Of a stretch of DNA of 64,000 bases, positions 51,072 through 60,030 are shown in pieces (the stretch's first letter is position 1; the number at the start of each line of letters is the position of its first letter). The DNA lies in contig NZ_MLCF01000025.1 of the NCBI RefSeq assembly GCF_001879105.1, forward strand, positions 1 to 64,000. Direction: 5' to 3'. The translations under genes and the position numbers were made by a program. The stretch is from Mangrovactinospora gilvigrisea (GTDB lineage: Bacteria; Actinomycetota; Actinomycetes; Streptomycetales; Streptomycetaceae). Below the pieces are notes generated by a model. It was given only the letters and a program-made list of their open reading frames with translations. It was not told where the DNA came from and searched no databases.

Positions 51072-51518
51072 TCAGACCAGCGCGCAGACCTGAAGGGCGA
51101 AGGCGGCGATGATGACCGTGACGCGGAAGTAGTGGTAGACGTCCCACTTGTGCGCCAGCTCCCGGGAGTTCTCCGGCGCGGTCTCCGGCGTCCAGTTCTT
51201 GCTCTGGTTGTTGATCGGCACGAGCACCAGCACCGACATCAGGACGCTGACGACCAGCATCGCCGCGGCGGCGACCACCAGCCCGGCGCCGTGGTCGCCC
51301 CAGGCGAAGCCGGCCCAGATCGCGCTGAGCCCCAGCGCGGTGAAGTACCAGAAGGGCATCAGCCGGCCGAGCATCCGGCCGCCGTGCGCCCGGCCGGCCA
51401 GCTCGGCCTCGGCCCCGAGCCCGGCGAAGATGCGGTTGAGCACGGTGGCGACGGCGAACTCGACCCCGACCATCACACCGGTGACGACGACGGTGACGAC
51501 CTCGAGTGCGTTGAGCAT
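51072..51518 (-). CDS. DUF1772-family membrane protein
   Basis: A 148-residue protein with four hydrophobic segments (NALEVVTVVVTGVMVGVEF, WYFTALGLSAIWAGFAW, LVVAAAAMLVVSVLMSVLVL, VTIIAAFALQVCALV), typical of DUF1772. Conserved NNQSKNW after helix 3 also fits. Ribosome binding site GGAGGGG precedes ATG 51518. It is divergent from a TetR regulator with two palindromic operators in the gap, so it is probably that repressor's target. Function of the family is unknown. Confidence 0.85.
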   Translation of the reverse strand: MLNALEVVTVVVTGVMVGVEFAVATVLNRIFAGLGAEAELAGRAHGGRMLGRLMPFWYFTALGLSAIWAGFAWGDHGAGLVVAAAAMLVVSVLMSVLVLVPINNQSKNWTPETAPENSRELAHKWDVYHYFRVTVIIAAFALQVCALV

Positions 51519-51570
51519 GACCCCTCCAGGGATGCCGGGCGCTGGTGCACCGTCCTCCGGTGCGAGGTTT

Positions 51571-51585
51571 CCTAGCGCCGCTAGG
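51571..51585. promoter_or_regulatory. TetR operator copy 1
   Basis: CCTAGCGCCGCTAGG is a perfect palindrome with 7-bp arms around a central C. It lies upstream of the divergent DUF1772 gene, in the gap shared with the TetR gene. A second copy with the same CTAGC half-site is at 51623-51635. Placement and repetition make this the probable binding site of the adjacent TetR protein. Confidence 0.68.
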
Positions 51586-51622
51586 TGGTGAGGCAAAGCT
51601 AGTACTACTGCCGCTCTCATGT

Positions 51623-51635
51623 CTAGCGGTGCTAG
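51623..51635. promoter_or_regulatory. TetR operator copy 2
   Basis: CTAGCGGTGCTAG is a palindrome with 5-bp arms CTAGC/GCTAG. It lies ten bases before the TetR ATG, so binding would block the regulator's own transcription or translation start. It shares half-sites with the site at 51571-51585, about 50 bp away. Confidence 0.66.
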
Positions 51636-51644
51636 GATTCTTTT

Positions 51645-52232
51645 ATGTCGGTACAGGAACGCAAGGAGCGCGAGCGGGCCCGGCGAGAGCGTCTGATCGT
51701 CGAGACGGCCCGGGAACTCGCCGAGAAGGACGGCTGGGACGCCGTCACCACCCGAAGGCTCGCCGAGCGCATCGAGTACAGCCAACCCGTCCTCTACAGC
51801 CACTTCCGCGGCAAGCGGGAGATCATCGGTGCCGTCGCCATGGACGGCTGCACCGAGCTGGCCCAGGTGGCGCGCGCCGCGGCCGCGGGCGCGGAGGGCC
51901 TGCGCGCCAAGGTCACCGCGGTCGCCCGCGCCTATCTCGACTTCGGGCGGCGCAACCCGGCGCTCTACGACGCCATCTTCCAGCTCGACGGCGGCCTGCT
52001 GTTCGCCTCCGACGAGACGCCCGAACCGCTCAAGGACGCCTTCGCCGCGATGCTGGAGGTCTTCGGCGAGGTCGCCGGCGACGGCGTCCACCCGGCCCTC
52101 TTCACCGAGGTGTTCTGGACCTTCCTGCACGGCCAGGTCACCCTGGCCCGCGCCGGCCGGACCCCCGAGGAGTTCACCGACCAGCGCCTGGAGCTGTTCA
52201 TCGGCCGGATGGCGGTCTTCCCGCCGGACTGA
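51645..52232 (+). CDS. TetR-family repressor
   Basis: A 195-residue TetR protein: N-terminal HTH (VTTRRLAERIEYSQPVLYSHF, residues 27-47) and a TetR_C-type ligand domain (AQVARAAAAGAEGLRAKVTAVARAYLDFGRRNPALYDAIF, given by position about 60-110). It should repress itself and the divergent DUF1772 gene through the two CTAGC palindromes. The inducer is unknown. ATG 51645 is preceded by a weak AGGATT-like site. Confidence 0.9.
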   Translation: MSVQERKERERARRERLIVETARELAEKDGWDAVTTRRLAERIEYSQPVLYSHFRGKREIIGAVAMDGCTELAQVARAAAAGAEGLRAKVTAVARAYLDFGRRNPALYDAIFQLDGGLLFASDETPEPLKDAFAAMLEVFGEVAGDGVHPALFTEVFWTFLHGQVTLARAGRTPEEFTDQRLELFIGRMAVFPPD

Positions 52233-52316
52233 CGGCGCGGGGCGGGGCGGGGAGGGGCGGCCGGATGGTGACACGCCCCTTTACGGCGGGCCCGCCGGAA
52301 TGAATGAATCCCGGTC

Positions 52317-53627
52317 ATGACCACCGCACCACAGCCGACCGGCGAGCCCGCCGCCGCCACGCTCACCAACTGGGCCGGCAACCTCGCCTTCGGCGCCGCC
52401 CGCCTGCACCGTCCCCGCACCCTCGACGAGCTGCGCCGGCTGGTCGCCGACGCGCCCGGACGCGTCCGCGCCCTCGGCTGCGGCCACTCCTTCAGCACGG
52501 TCGCCGACACCGACGGCGACCTGGTCCGCCTCGACGCGCTCGGCGCCGACCCGGACGCGATCACCGTCGACGAGGACGCCCGCACCGCGACCGTCCCCGC
52601 CGGGATGCGCTACGCCGAGGCCGCCGCCGCGCTGGACGCCCGCGGCTGGGCGCTGCACAACCTCGCCTCGCTCACCCACATCACCGTCGCCGGCGCGGTC
52701 GCCACCGGCACCCACGGCTCGGGATCCGGGGTGCCCTCGCTCGCCGCGGCCGTCGTCGGCCTCGAACTGCTCACCGCCGACGGCGCGCTGCGCACGCTGA
52801 CCCGGGAGGCCGACCCGGAGGTCTTCCCCGGCGCGGTCGTCTCGCTCGGCGCGCTCGGCATCGCCACCCGGATCACGCTGCGCATCGAGCCGGCCTACCG
52901 GGTCGCCCAGTGGGTCTACACGGACGTCGCGCTGGACGCGGTCGCCGCCGACTTCGCGGCGGCCTTCGAACTGGCCGACAGCGTCTCGGTCTTCACCAGA
53001 TGGGACGACGGGCGCGCCAAGCTCTGGCTCAAGCAGCGCCTCGGGGCGGGGGCGTCCGGGCCGGCGTCGTCGCTGCTGGGGGGATCCCTCGCCACGGAGA
53101 ACGTGCACCCCATCCCGGGCACGCCCGCCGAGCGGATCGCCGACACCACGCCGCAGTGCGGGGTGCCCGGGCCGTGGCACCGCCGGCTCCCGCACTTCCT
53201 CCCCGAGGGGACGCCGAGTGTCGGGGCGGAGATCCAGTCGGAGTGGCTGCTGCCCCGCGAGGAGGCGGTGCGCGGGATGGCGGCGCTGCGCGCGCTGGGG
53301 GACCGGATCGCGGCGGTGGCGCAGGTGTCGGAGATCCGCACGGTCGCCGCCGACGACCTGTGGCTCAGCGGCGCCTACGGGCGGGACACGGTGGCCTTCC
53401 ACTTCACCTGGGTGCGCGACGAGGCGGCGATCCTGCCGGTGGTCGGCGCGATCGACGAAGCGCTGGCACCGCTGGGGGCGCGGCCGCACTGGGGGAAGGT
53501 GTCGACGCTGGCGGGACGTCAGGTGCGCGAGGCGTATCCGCGGTTCGCGGACTTCGCCGCGCTGCGCGAGGAGCTGGACCCGTCCGGGACGTTCCGCAAC
53601 GCCTACCTGGACGCGCTGCTCGGCTAG
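52317..53627 (+). CDS. Alditol oxidase-like FAD flavoprotein
   Basis: A 436-residue protein of the aldonolactone/alditol oxidase group. The FAD domain shows GCGHSFSTVADTDG, where the His corresponds to the covalently flavinylated residue of streptomycete alditol oxidase (AldO), and TVAGAVATGTHGSG. The C-terminal substrate domain ends with ELDPSGTFRNAYLDALLG, typical of the family. It would oxidise xylitol, sorbitol or related polyols with O2. The exact substrate is open; D-arabinono-lactone oxidase is the main alternative. The gene is monocistronic, 85 bp after the TetR gene. Confidence 0.83.
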   Translation: MTTAPQPTGEPAAATLTNWAGNLAFGAARLHRPRTLDELRRLVADAPGRVRALGCGHSFSTVADTDGDLVRLDALGADPDAITVDEDARTATVPAGMRYAEAAAALDARGWALHNLASLTHITVAGAVATGTHGSGSGVPSLAAAVVGLELLTADGALRTLTREADPEVFPGAVVSLGALGIATRITLRIEPAYRVAQWVYTDVALDAVAADFAAAFELADSVSVFTRWDDGRAKLWLKQRLGAGASGPASSLLGGSLATENVHPIPGTPAERIADTTPQCGVPGPWHRRLPHFLPEGTPSVGAEIQSEWLLPREEAVRGMAALRALGDRIAAVAQVSEIRTVAADDLWLSGAYGRDTVAFHFTWVRDEAAILPVVGAIDEALAPLGARPHWGKVSTLAGRQVREAYPRFADFAALREELDPSGTFRNAYLDALLG

Positions 53628-54065
53628 TCAGTGCTGGACCAGCTCCAGCAGCACGCCGCCGGCGTCCTTGGGGTGGACGAAGTTGACGAGGGACCCCGCC
53701 GTGCCGCGGCGGGGCGCCTCGTAGAGCAGCCGCACCCCGCGCTCGCGCAGCGTCCGCGACGCCGCCTCGATGTCCGCCACCGTGTACGCGAGCTGCTGCA
53801 GCCCCGGCCCGCGCCGCTCCAGGAAGGTGGCGATGGTGGACGTCGCGTCCAGCGGCGCCAGCAGCTGGATCCGCGCGTCCCCCTCGCCGACCGCGAGCAT
53901 CGCCTCGCGCACCCCCTGCTCCCGGTTCTCCTCCACATGGACGCAGCGCAGCCCGAACGTCCGCTCGTGGAAGGCGATCGCCTCGTCCAGGTCCGGCACG
54001 GCGATGCCCACGTGATCGATCCGCAGTACCCCGATGCCGTCCGCCACCGCTCCGCCTTCACTCAT
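53628..54065 (-). CDS. mce: Methylmalonyl-CoA epimerase (VOC family)
   Basis: A 145-residue glyoxalase/VOC protein: RIDHVGIAVPDLDEAIAFHERTFG at the start and NFVHPKDAGGVLLELVQ at the end are the methylmalonyl-CoA epimerase signatures, with metal-ligand residues His and Glu in the expected places. It converts S- to R-methylmalonyl-CoA in propionate and odd-chain metabolism. ATG 54065 is chosen over a longer frame. It is convergent with the alditol oxidase, whose stop lies directly adjacent. Confidence 0.88.
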   Translation of the reverse strand: MSEGGAVADGIGVLRIDHVGIAVPDLDEAIAFHERTFGLRCVHVEENREQGVREAMLAVGEGDARIQLLAPLDATSTIATFLERRGPGLQQLAYTVADIEAASRTLRERGVRLLYEAPRRGTAGSLVNFVHPKDAGGVLLELVQH

Positions 54066-54234
54066 GGCACGAGGATATCCCCACCCAAAACCACGCCTCA
54101 CAACCGGACTTGGTCAATTCTTGACCCTTGCATGACTGCATCAGCCACCCGTCGAACGGCAGTATGACGAGTTGTCTGCGCGCCCCAGGGCGCGCACGCG
54201 TTTCGGGTCCCTCTGGTGTACCGCAAGGAGTCCC

Positions 54235-56187
54235 ATGAGTTCCGCGCACACCGCACGTCTCAGAAGGCGCGCAGGCGTCGGCATAGCCGCGACGCTCCCG
54301 CTCATCGCGGGGGCACTCGTCCTCGGCTCGCCGGCGAACGCCGCCCCGTCCGCGTCCGGCGCACCCGCCGGCCGCGACGCCGTTCCCGGCACCCACCCCG
54401 CGTGGGCCAAGCCGAGTGCCGCCCAGGGGGCCACCGCCTCCACGGCGACCGTCAACGCCCGGGTCTACCTCGCCGGACGCGACCCCCAGGGCCTCACCGC
54501 CTACGCGCGGTCCGTCTCGGACCCCCAGTCGGCCTCGTACGGCAAGTACCTGACGGCGGGCCAGGCGCAGGCCAGGTTCGGCGCCAGCGCCGAGCAGCAG
54601 GCCGCCGTCTCCCAGTGGCTGAAGGGCCAGGGGCTCACCGTCACCGCGGCGAACCGCCACTACATCGCGATCAGCGGCACCGCCGCCGCGACGCAGAAGG
54701 CGTTCTCCACCCAGCTGCGCAACTACCGCAAGTCCGGGCACACCTACCGCGCGCCGGCCACCACGGCCTCGGTGCCCGACAGCCTCAACGGCGCCGTGCT
54801 CAGCGTCACCGGCCTGGACAACGCCCCGCACATGGCGAAGCACGACGACACCCTGCCCGGCCCGGGCGCGGCGTTCGTCAACTCGGGCCCGTTCAGCAGC
54901 TACTACGGCTCGAACACCGCCAAGAACGTGCCGGACGCCTACGGCACCTCGCACCCGTACGTCGTCAAGGGCTACACGGGCAAGCAGCTGCGCGCCGCCT
55001 ACGGCGCCGGCGGCCTCACCGGCAAGGGCTCGCGCATCGCCATCGTCGACGCGTACGCCTCGCCGACGATGCGCGCCGACTCCGACCAGTACATCAAGAA
55101 CCACGGCGACAAGGCCTGGGCGTCCGGCCAGTACTCCGAGGTGCTGCCGAGCTCCTACAACTCCACCACCGAGTGCGGCGCCTCCGGCTGGTACGGCGAG
55201 GAGTCGCTGGACGTGGAGTCCTCGCACTCCGTCGCGCCCGACGCCAAGGTCACCTACGTCGGCGCCTCGTCCTGCATGGACAACGACCTGGTCGACGCGC
55301 TGAACACGGTCGTCGACCGGCACCTGGCCGACATCGTCTCCAACTCCTGGAGCGGCGGCGAGGCCGGCGAGACCGCCGCCGACGCGGCCGTCTACGACCA
55401 GACGTTCCAGATGGGCGCGGTCGAGGGCATCGGCTTCTACTTCTCCACCGGCGACGACGGCGACGAGCTGGCCGCCACCGGCACGAAGCAGATCGGCTCC
55501 CCGACCAACTCCGCGTGGGCCACCGCGGTCGGCGGCACCTCGCTCGCCGTCGGCAAGGGCGACCACTACATGTGGGAGACCGGCTGGGGCACCGAGAAGA
55601 CCACGCTCGCCGCGAACGGCAAGAGCTGGACGAGCCTGCCGGGCGCCTTCCAGTCCGGCGCGGGCGGCGGCACCAGCGTCCTGATCAAGCAGCCCTTCTA
55701 CCAGAAGGGCGTCGTGCCGAACTCCATCGCGAAGGCCAACGGCTCCACCGCGATGCGCGCGGTCCCGGACATCTCGGCGGTCGCCGACCCGCAGACCGGC
55801 TTCTCGGTGGGTCAGACCCAGGCGTTCCCCGACGGCACCGACAAGTACTCCGAGTACCGCATCGGCGGCACCTCGCTCTCCTGCCCGGTGATCGCCGGCG
55901 TCGAGGCGCTGCGCCAGCAGGCCCAGCACCGGGTGATCGGGTTCGCCAACCCGATGATCTACTCGCAGTACCGCACCGGCGGGTACCACGACGTGACGGA
56001 CAACCCGCTGGGCAAGACCCCGATCGCGAACGTCCGCGTGGACTTCGTCAACTCGGTGGACGCCTCCGGCGGCCTGGTCACCTCGCTGCGCACCTTCGGC
56101 CACGACAGCTCGCTGCACGCGACCCGCGGCTGGGACGACGTCACCGGCGTGGGCACGCCGACCGCGCGCTACTACTGGGCGTGGTGA
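54235..56187 (+). CDS. Secreted S53 serine-carboxyl peptidase
   Basis: A 650-residue sedolisin-type peptidase. The signal peptide (MSSAHTARLRRRAGVGIA, ending ANAA) is followed by an activation propeptide with VNARVYLAGRDPQGLTAYARSV, and a catalytic domain with GEESLDVE (Glu and Asp) and GGTSLSCP (nucleophile Ser). It is secreted, cleaves its propeptide and degrades proteins under acid conditions. ATG 54235 follows CAAGGAG. The gene is flanked by a strong hairpin downstream. Assignment is firm; acid optimum is a family property, not shown here. Confidence 0.9.
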   Translation: MSSAHTARLRRRAGVGIAATLPLIAGALVLGSPANAAPSASGAPAGRDAVPGTHPAWAKPSAAQGATASTATVNARVYLAGRDPQGLTAYARSVSDPQSASYGKYLTAGQAQARFGASAEQQAAVSQWLKGQGLTVTAANRHYIAISGTAAATQKAFSTQLRNYRKSGHTYRAPATTASVPDSLNGAVLSVTGLDNAPHMAKHDDTLPGPGAAFVNSGPFSSYYGSNTAKNVPDAYGTSHPYVVKGYTGKQLRAAYGAGGLTGKGSRIAIVDAYASPTMRADSDQYIKNHGDKAWASGQYSEVLPSSYNSTTECGASGWYGEESLDVESSHSVAPDAKVTYVGASSCMDNDLVDALNTVVDRHLADIVSNSWSGGEAGETAADAAVYDQTFQMGAVEGIGFYFSTGDDGDELAATGTKQIGSPTNSAWATAVGGTSLAVGKGDHYMWETGWGTEKTTLAANGKSWTSLPGAFQSGAGGGTSVLIKQPFYQKGVVPNSIAKANGSTAMRAVPDISAVADPQTGFSVGQTQAFPDGTDKYSEYRIGGTSLSCPVIAGVEALRQQAQHRVIGFANPMIYSQYRTGGYHDVTDNPLGKTPIANVRVDFVNSVDASGGLVTSLRTFGHDSSLHATRGWDDVTGVGTPTARYYWAW

Positions 56188-56235
56188 GCACGGATCAGTT
56201 GAACGGCTGACGGCCCGTCCGTCGGTTCTTCCCCC

Positions 56236-56997
56236 TCACCGCGCCGGGTGCCCCGCACCCGGCGCGGTGGTGTGTGCGGCGCCGGGTGAGCTGCCGGGTG
56301 CGGTGCCGTGCGCGGCCTGGCGGGCGTCGTGCTCCGCATGGGCGAGCAGCTCGGCCATGGCGCGGGCGGCGGCGTCCGCGTCCCGCGCGCGGACCGCGTC
56401 CAGCACGGCGCGGTGCCCCGGGACGGGGTCGTCCTCGCCGCCGGACGAGCTGTGCACCAGGGTGTCGCGGGCCCGCAGCGCCGGCTCCAGGAGGCTGTGC
56501 AGCCGGGCCAGCATCTCGTTGCCGGTGGCGGCCTGCAGCGCGCGGTGGAACTCCGCGTCGGCGGCGGCCGCCCCGTCCGGCTGCTTGGCCGACGCCATCG
56601 CGGCGAGGGCCTCCTCCAGCGCTTCGAGGTCGGCGTCGGTGCGGCGCTCCGCCGCCAGCCGGGCCGCGGACGGCTCGACCAGCGCCCGCATCTCCGCGAG
56701 ATCGCCCAGCAGCGCGCTCCCCTCGCCGCCGGCCATCCGCCAGCGGACCACGTCCGCGTCGAGCAGGTTCCACTCGGCGCGCGGCCGGACGAAGGTGCCG
56801 CGCCTCTGCCGCGCCGCGACCAGCCCCTTCGCGGAGAGCACCCGCAGCGCCTCGCGGATCACGGTGAGGCTCACCCCGAACTCGGCGCCCAGGTCGCGGG
56901 GGTCGAGGCCCTGCTCCGGGTCGGCCACGATCCGCGCGCCCAGCGCCTCCACCACCTGGGCATGCATCCCCTGGGCCCTGCCGTCCCGCTGGGTCAC
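56236..56997 (-). CDS. FCD-domain GntR regulator of sugar-acid genes
   Basis: A 253-residue FadR-subfamily regulator: winged HTH at about residues 25-70 (LGAEFGVSLTVIREALRVLSAKGLVAARQRRGTFV) and an FCD ligand-binding domain with EFHRALQAATGNEML and GHRAVLDAVRARD. It is divergent from an SDR gene and a sugar-acid dehydratase gene, so it should repress them until a sugar-acid inducer binds. GTG 56997 has no strong ribosome binding site. The last codons overlap the downstream terminator hairpin. Confidence 0.88.
   Translation of the reverse strand: MTQRDGRAQGMHAQVVEALGARIVADPEQGLDPRDLGAEFGVSLTVIREALRVLSAKGLVAARQRRGTFVRPRAEWNLLDADVVRWRMAGGEGSALLGDLAEMRALVEPSAARLAAERRTDADLEALEEALAAMASAKQPDGAAAADAEFHRALQAATGNEMLARLHSLLEPALRARDTLVHSSSGGEDDPVPGHRAVLDAVRARDADAAARAMAELLAHAEHDARQAAHGTAPGSSPGAAHTTAPGAGHPAR
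56237..56269. terminator. Strong hairpin between convergent genes
   Basis: A perfect 15-bp stem, arms at 56237-56251 and 56255-56269, with a 3-nt loop, lies about 50 bp after the S53 peptidase stop and covers the last codons of the convergent FCD regulator gene. No T-run follows, but such stems commonly end transcription in streptomycetes. It may act in both directions. Confidence 0.6.
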
Positions 56998-57043
56998 TGC
57001 GCGGCTCCCGTCCTGGCTGTCGCCTTGGCATCGCTCAATAATT

Positions 57044-57056
57044 CATATTTAATATG
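57044..57056. promoter_or_regulatory. AT-rich palindromic operator for the FCD regulator
   Basis: CATATTTAATATG is a perfect palindrome (6-bp arms, central T) in an AT-rich patch, striking in this GC-rich DNA. It lies between the divergent FCD regulator gene (start 56997) and SDR gene (start 57061). FadR-type regulators typically bind such AT-rich palindromes, so this is the likely operator and promoter core. Confidence 0.65.
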
Positions 57057-57060
57057 CCCG

Positions 57061-57867
57061 ATGACTCCAGGATCCGCCACCGCCACCAGCAGCGCGAGCC
57101 CGACCCCGCGCTCGACCCCGCACCCGCACCCGCGCTCCGCCCTCGTCACGGGCGGCGCCACCGGGATCGGCGCGGCCGTCGCGCACCGCCTCGCCGCCGA
57201 CGGCGCCGGCGTGCTCATCGCCGACATCGACGCCGAGCAGGGCGAGCGCACCGCCGCCGCCCTCCGCGACCGCGGCCACCGGGCCCGCTTCCAGCGCTGC
57301 GACGTCGCCGACGAGGCGTCCTGGACCGAGGCCGTCGCCGCCGCCCGCGCCGCCTTCGGCCCCGTCGACGCCCTGGTCGGCAACGCCTACACGGTGCGCG
57401 TCGCCCCCGCCGACGCGCTGCCGCCCGCCGAGTGGCAGCGCCAGCTGGACGTCAACCTCACCGGCGCCTTCCTCGGCGTCCGCGCCTGCCTCGACGACCT
57501 GCGCGCCACCGGCGGCAGCGCGGTGCTGGTCTCCTCCGTGCACGCCCTCGTCGGGCTGCCCGGCCGTCCCGCCTACGCCGCCACCAAGGCCGGCCTCACC
57601 GGGCTCGCCCGCCAACTCGCCGTCGAGTACGGGCCCGAGGTGCGCGTCAACGCCGTGCTGCCCGGCCCCGTCCTCACCCGCGCCTGGGACGGCATCGACG
57701 AGGCGGACCGGCGGCGCAGCGCCGAGCAGACCGCCGCCCGCCGCCTCGGCCGCCCCGAGGAGGTGGCCGGCGCCGTCGCCTTCCTGCTCTCCGCGGACGC
57801 CTCCTTCGTCACCGGCGCCTCGCTCGTCGTGGACGGCGGCTGGTCCGTCTACAAGACCTCCTCCTGA
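57061..57867 (+). CDS. Short-chain dehydrogenase of sugar metabolism
   Basis: A 268-residue SDR: Rossmann motif VTGGATGIGAAVA, NAYT at the active-site Asn position, and catalytic Ser and Tyr-x-x-x-Lys (SSVHALVGLPGRPAYAATKAG). NAD(P)-dependent oxidation or reduction of a sugar or sugar lactone is likely, given the following dehydratase gene 56 bp downstream. ATG 57061 gives a start right after the operator. The exact substrate is unknown. Confidence 0.87.
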   Translation: MTPGSATATSSASPTPRSTPHPHPRSALVTGGATGIGAAVAHRLAADGAGVLIADIDAEQGERTAAALRDRGHRARFQRCDVADEASWTEAVAAARAAFGPVDALVGNAYTVRVAPADALPPAEWQRQLDVNLTGAFLGVRACLDDLRATGGSAVLVSSVHALVGLPGRPAYAATKAGLTGLARQLAVEYGPEVRVNAVLPGPVLTRAWDGIDEADRRRSAEQTAARRLGRPEEVAGAVAFLLSADASFVTGASLVVDGGWSVYKTSS

Positions 57868-57923
57868 ACCCGAACACCCCGTTGCACACTTCGCTTGCAC
57901 CACGTTGTCTGGAGCCACACCCC

Positions 57924-59069
57924 ATGAAGATCACCCGCGTCGAGACCTTCGCCGTGCCGCCCCGCTGGCTGTTCTGCCGCATCGAGACCGACGAGGGCCA
58001 CATCGGCTGGGGCGAGCCGGTCGTCGAGGGCCGCAGCGCCACCGTCCGCGCGGCCGTCCAGGAACTCGCCGAGCAGTACCTCATCGGCGCCGACCCGCTG
58101 CGCATCGAGAGCCTCTGGCAGCAGATGACCAAGGCCGGCTTCTACCGCGGCGGTCCGGTGCTCTCCTCCGCCGTCGCCGGCATCGACCAGGCGCTCTGGG
58201 ACATCGCCGGCAAGCACTTCGGCGCCCCCGTCCACCAGCTGCTCGGCGGCGCGGTGCGCGAGCGGGTGCGCGCCTACACCTGGGTCGGCGGCGACGAGCC
58301 GAGCGAGCTGCGCGAGCAGATCGGGAAGCATGTCGAGGCGGGCTTCACGGCGGTGAAGATGAACGCCTCGGGGCGGATGAGCCGCCTCGCCACCACGTCC
58401 GAGATCGACGGGGTGCTGGAGCGGGCGGCGATCGCCCGCGATGTGCTGGGCCCGGACCGCGACTTCGCCCTCGACTGCCACGGCCGCTTCACCGCCGCCA
58501 ACGCCCGCAAGGTGCTGCCCCGGCTCGCCGAGCTCAACCCGCTCTTCGTCGAGGAACCGGTGGTGCCGGAGTACCCGCACCTGCTGGCGGACGTGGTCGC
58601 GGCCTCGCCGGTGCCGATCGCGCTGGGGGAGCGGCTCTACTCGCGGGCCGAGATGCTGCCGGCGCTGCAGGCCGGCGTGGCGGTGCTGCAGCCGGACCTC
58701 TCGCACGCCGGCGGGATCTCCGAGGTGCGGCGGATCGCGGCGCTGGCCGAGGCGTTCGACGTGCCCGTCGCCCCGCACTGCCCGCTGGGGCCGCTGGCGC
58801 TGGCGGCGAGCCTCCAAGTGGCCTTCTGCACCCAGAACTTCCTGATCCAGGAGCAGAGCATCGGCATCCACTACAACGTGGGCGCCGAGCTGCTGGACTA
58901 CGTCGCCGACCCGGAGCCGTTCCGCTTCCACGACGGCTACCTGCTGCGGACGGACCGCCCGGGGCTGGGCGTCGACATCGACGAGAAGGCGGTGCGGGAG
59001 GCGGACGGCTTCGACTCCTGGCACAACCCCGTCTGGCTGCACGAGGACGGCTCGTTCGCCGAGTGGTGA
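57924..59069 (+). CDS. dgoD: Galactonate dehydratase-like enolase superfamily protein
   Basis: A 381-residue mandelate racemase/muconate lactonising-type enzyme closest in appearance to D-galactonate dehydratase. It has metal-ligand and catalytic segments DCHGRF, FVEEP and ALGER, plus the C-terminal VAPHCPLGPL loop with the catalytic His. It would dehydrate a sugar acid to a 2-keto-3-deoxy acid in the cytoplasm. ATG 57924 follows TGGAG. Together with the SDR and FCD regulator it forms a small sugar-acid catabolic unit; the true sugar acid is uncertain. Confidence 0.86.
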   Translation: MKITRVETFAVPPRWLFCRIETDEGHIGWGEPVVEGRSATVRAAVQELAEQYLIGADPLRIESLWQQMTKAGFYRGGPVLSSAVAGIDQALWDIAGKHFGAPVHQLLGGAVRERVRAYTWVGGDEPSELREQIGKHVEAGFTAVKMNASGRMSRLATTSEIDGVLERAAIARDVLGPDRDFALDCHGRFTAANARKVLPRLAELNPLFVEEPVVPEYPHLLADVVAASPVPIALGERLYSRAEMLPALQAGVAVLQPDLSHAGGISEVRRIAALAEAFDVPVAPHCPLGPLALAASLQVAFCTQNFLIQEQSIGIHYNVGAELLDYVADPEPFRFHDGYLLRTDRPGLGVDIDEKAVREADGFDSWHNPVWLHEDGSFAEW

Positions 59070-59125
59070 GTGCTCACAGCGTCTACTGACGCCCTGCTTG
59101 CACGGCCGCGCCTACCCTCGATCGG

Positions 59126-59980
59126 GTGAGCGACTACACGCCCCCGCCCGCGGGCTGGTACCCGGTCGAGAACGGCTTCGAGCGCCGCTGGGACGGCGAC
59201 GCCTGGACGGACGACATCCGCCCCGCGGCGCCGCCTGCTGCGCGGCGCCGCAACCGCCGCGTCATCGGCGCGGCCGTGGCGGCGGGCGTCATCCTCCTCG
59301 CCGCGGGGGCGGGCGGGACGTACCTCGCCCTCCGCGGCAACGGCTCGCCCTCCCACACGGCGGCCGCGTCGCCGTCCCCGCGTCCGTCCGCGCCGCGCCC
59401 GTCCCAGGGCGGCGGAGGCGGATCCGCGGCCCCGTCCGCACCCGCCGCACCCCCCGGCACCGTCCTCGACGCCGTCAACGGCATCACCCTCCCCGTCCCC
59501 AAGGGCTGGACCGCGGAGGCCGCCAGCAGCACCAACGGGCTGGCCTTCATGTCGATCGGCAAGTACTCCTGCCCCCAGTCCAAGCAGGGCTGCGTCCGAG
59601 GCTCCGCCTCGACGTACCTCGCCAAGGGCGCCACCGCCAAGGCCGCGGCTGCCTCCGACATCGCCGCCAACGCCAAGGACGGCTACGGCACCCTGAAGTC
59701 CCACACCGTCCTGGAGCAGAAGCCCGTCACCGTCGCCGGCAAGCCGGGCTACCTCATCCGCTGGAAGGTCACCCCCACCTCGGGCGCCTCCGGCTACGTC
59801 GAGTCCGTCACCTTCCCCAGCCCCAACCCCCAAGCCACCGCCGGCCACTACTACGCCACCCTCCGCTTCGGCTTCGACGCCACCCCGACGGCCCCCAAGC
59901 CGTCCGTGATGGACACCATCGTCACGGGCACCCAGCTCTACACCGGCGGCACGACCTCGGGCCCGACAACGGCGACCTGA
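59126..59980 (+). CDS. DUF2510-domain membrane protein
   Basis: A 284-residue protein: an N-terminal DUF2510 motif (PPAGWYPVENGFERRWDGDAW), one membrane helix (VIGAAVAAGVILLAAGAGG), a Ser/Pro/Gly linker and an external domain (about residues 110-270) with LPVPKGWTAEAASSTNGLAF. Two cysteines (SCPQSKQGC) may form a disulfide. GTG 59126 is used; function is unknown. It is the last gene of typical high-GC composition before the restriction island; the convergent HNH gene ends 50 bp away. Confidence 0.75.
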   Translation: MSDYTPPPAGWYPVENGFERRWDGDAWTDDIRPAAPPAARRRNRRVIGAAVAAGVILLAAGAGGTYLALRGNGSPSHTAAASPSPRPSAPRPSQGGGGGSAAPSAPAAPPGTVLDAVNGITLPVPKGWTAEAASSTNGLAFMSIGKYSCPQSKQGCVRGSASTYLAKGATAKAAAASDIAANAKDGYGTLKSHTVLEQKPVTVAGKPGYLIRWKVTPTSGASGYVESVTFPSPNPQATAGHYYATLRFGFDATPTAPKPSVMDTIVTGTQLYTGGTTSGPTTAT

Positions 59981-60010
59981 AGCAGGTTCAGGCAATCCCC
60001 ATGCCTAGGA

Positions 60011-60025
60011 TGGGCGTCACGCCCA
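60011..60025. terminator. Possible terminator at island boundary
   Basis: TGGGCGT at 60011-60017 and ACGCCCA at 60019-60025 form an inverted repeat between convergent genes, flanked on both sides by CCTAG-containing sequences. It could end transcription of the DUF2510 gene and the HNH gene. No T-run is present. Confidence 0.35.
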
Positions 60026-60030
60026 GGGGC

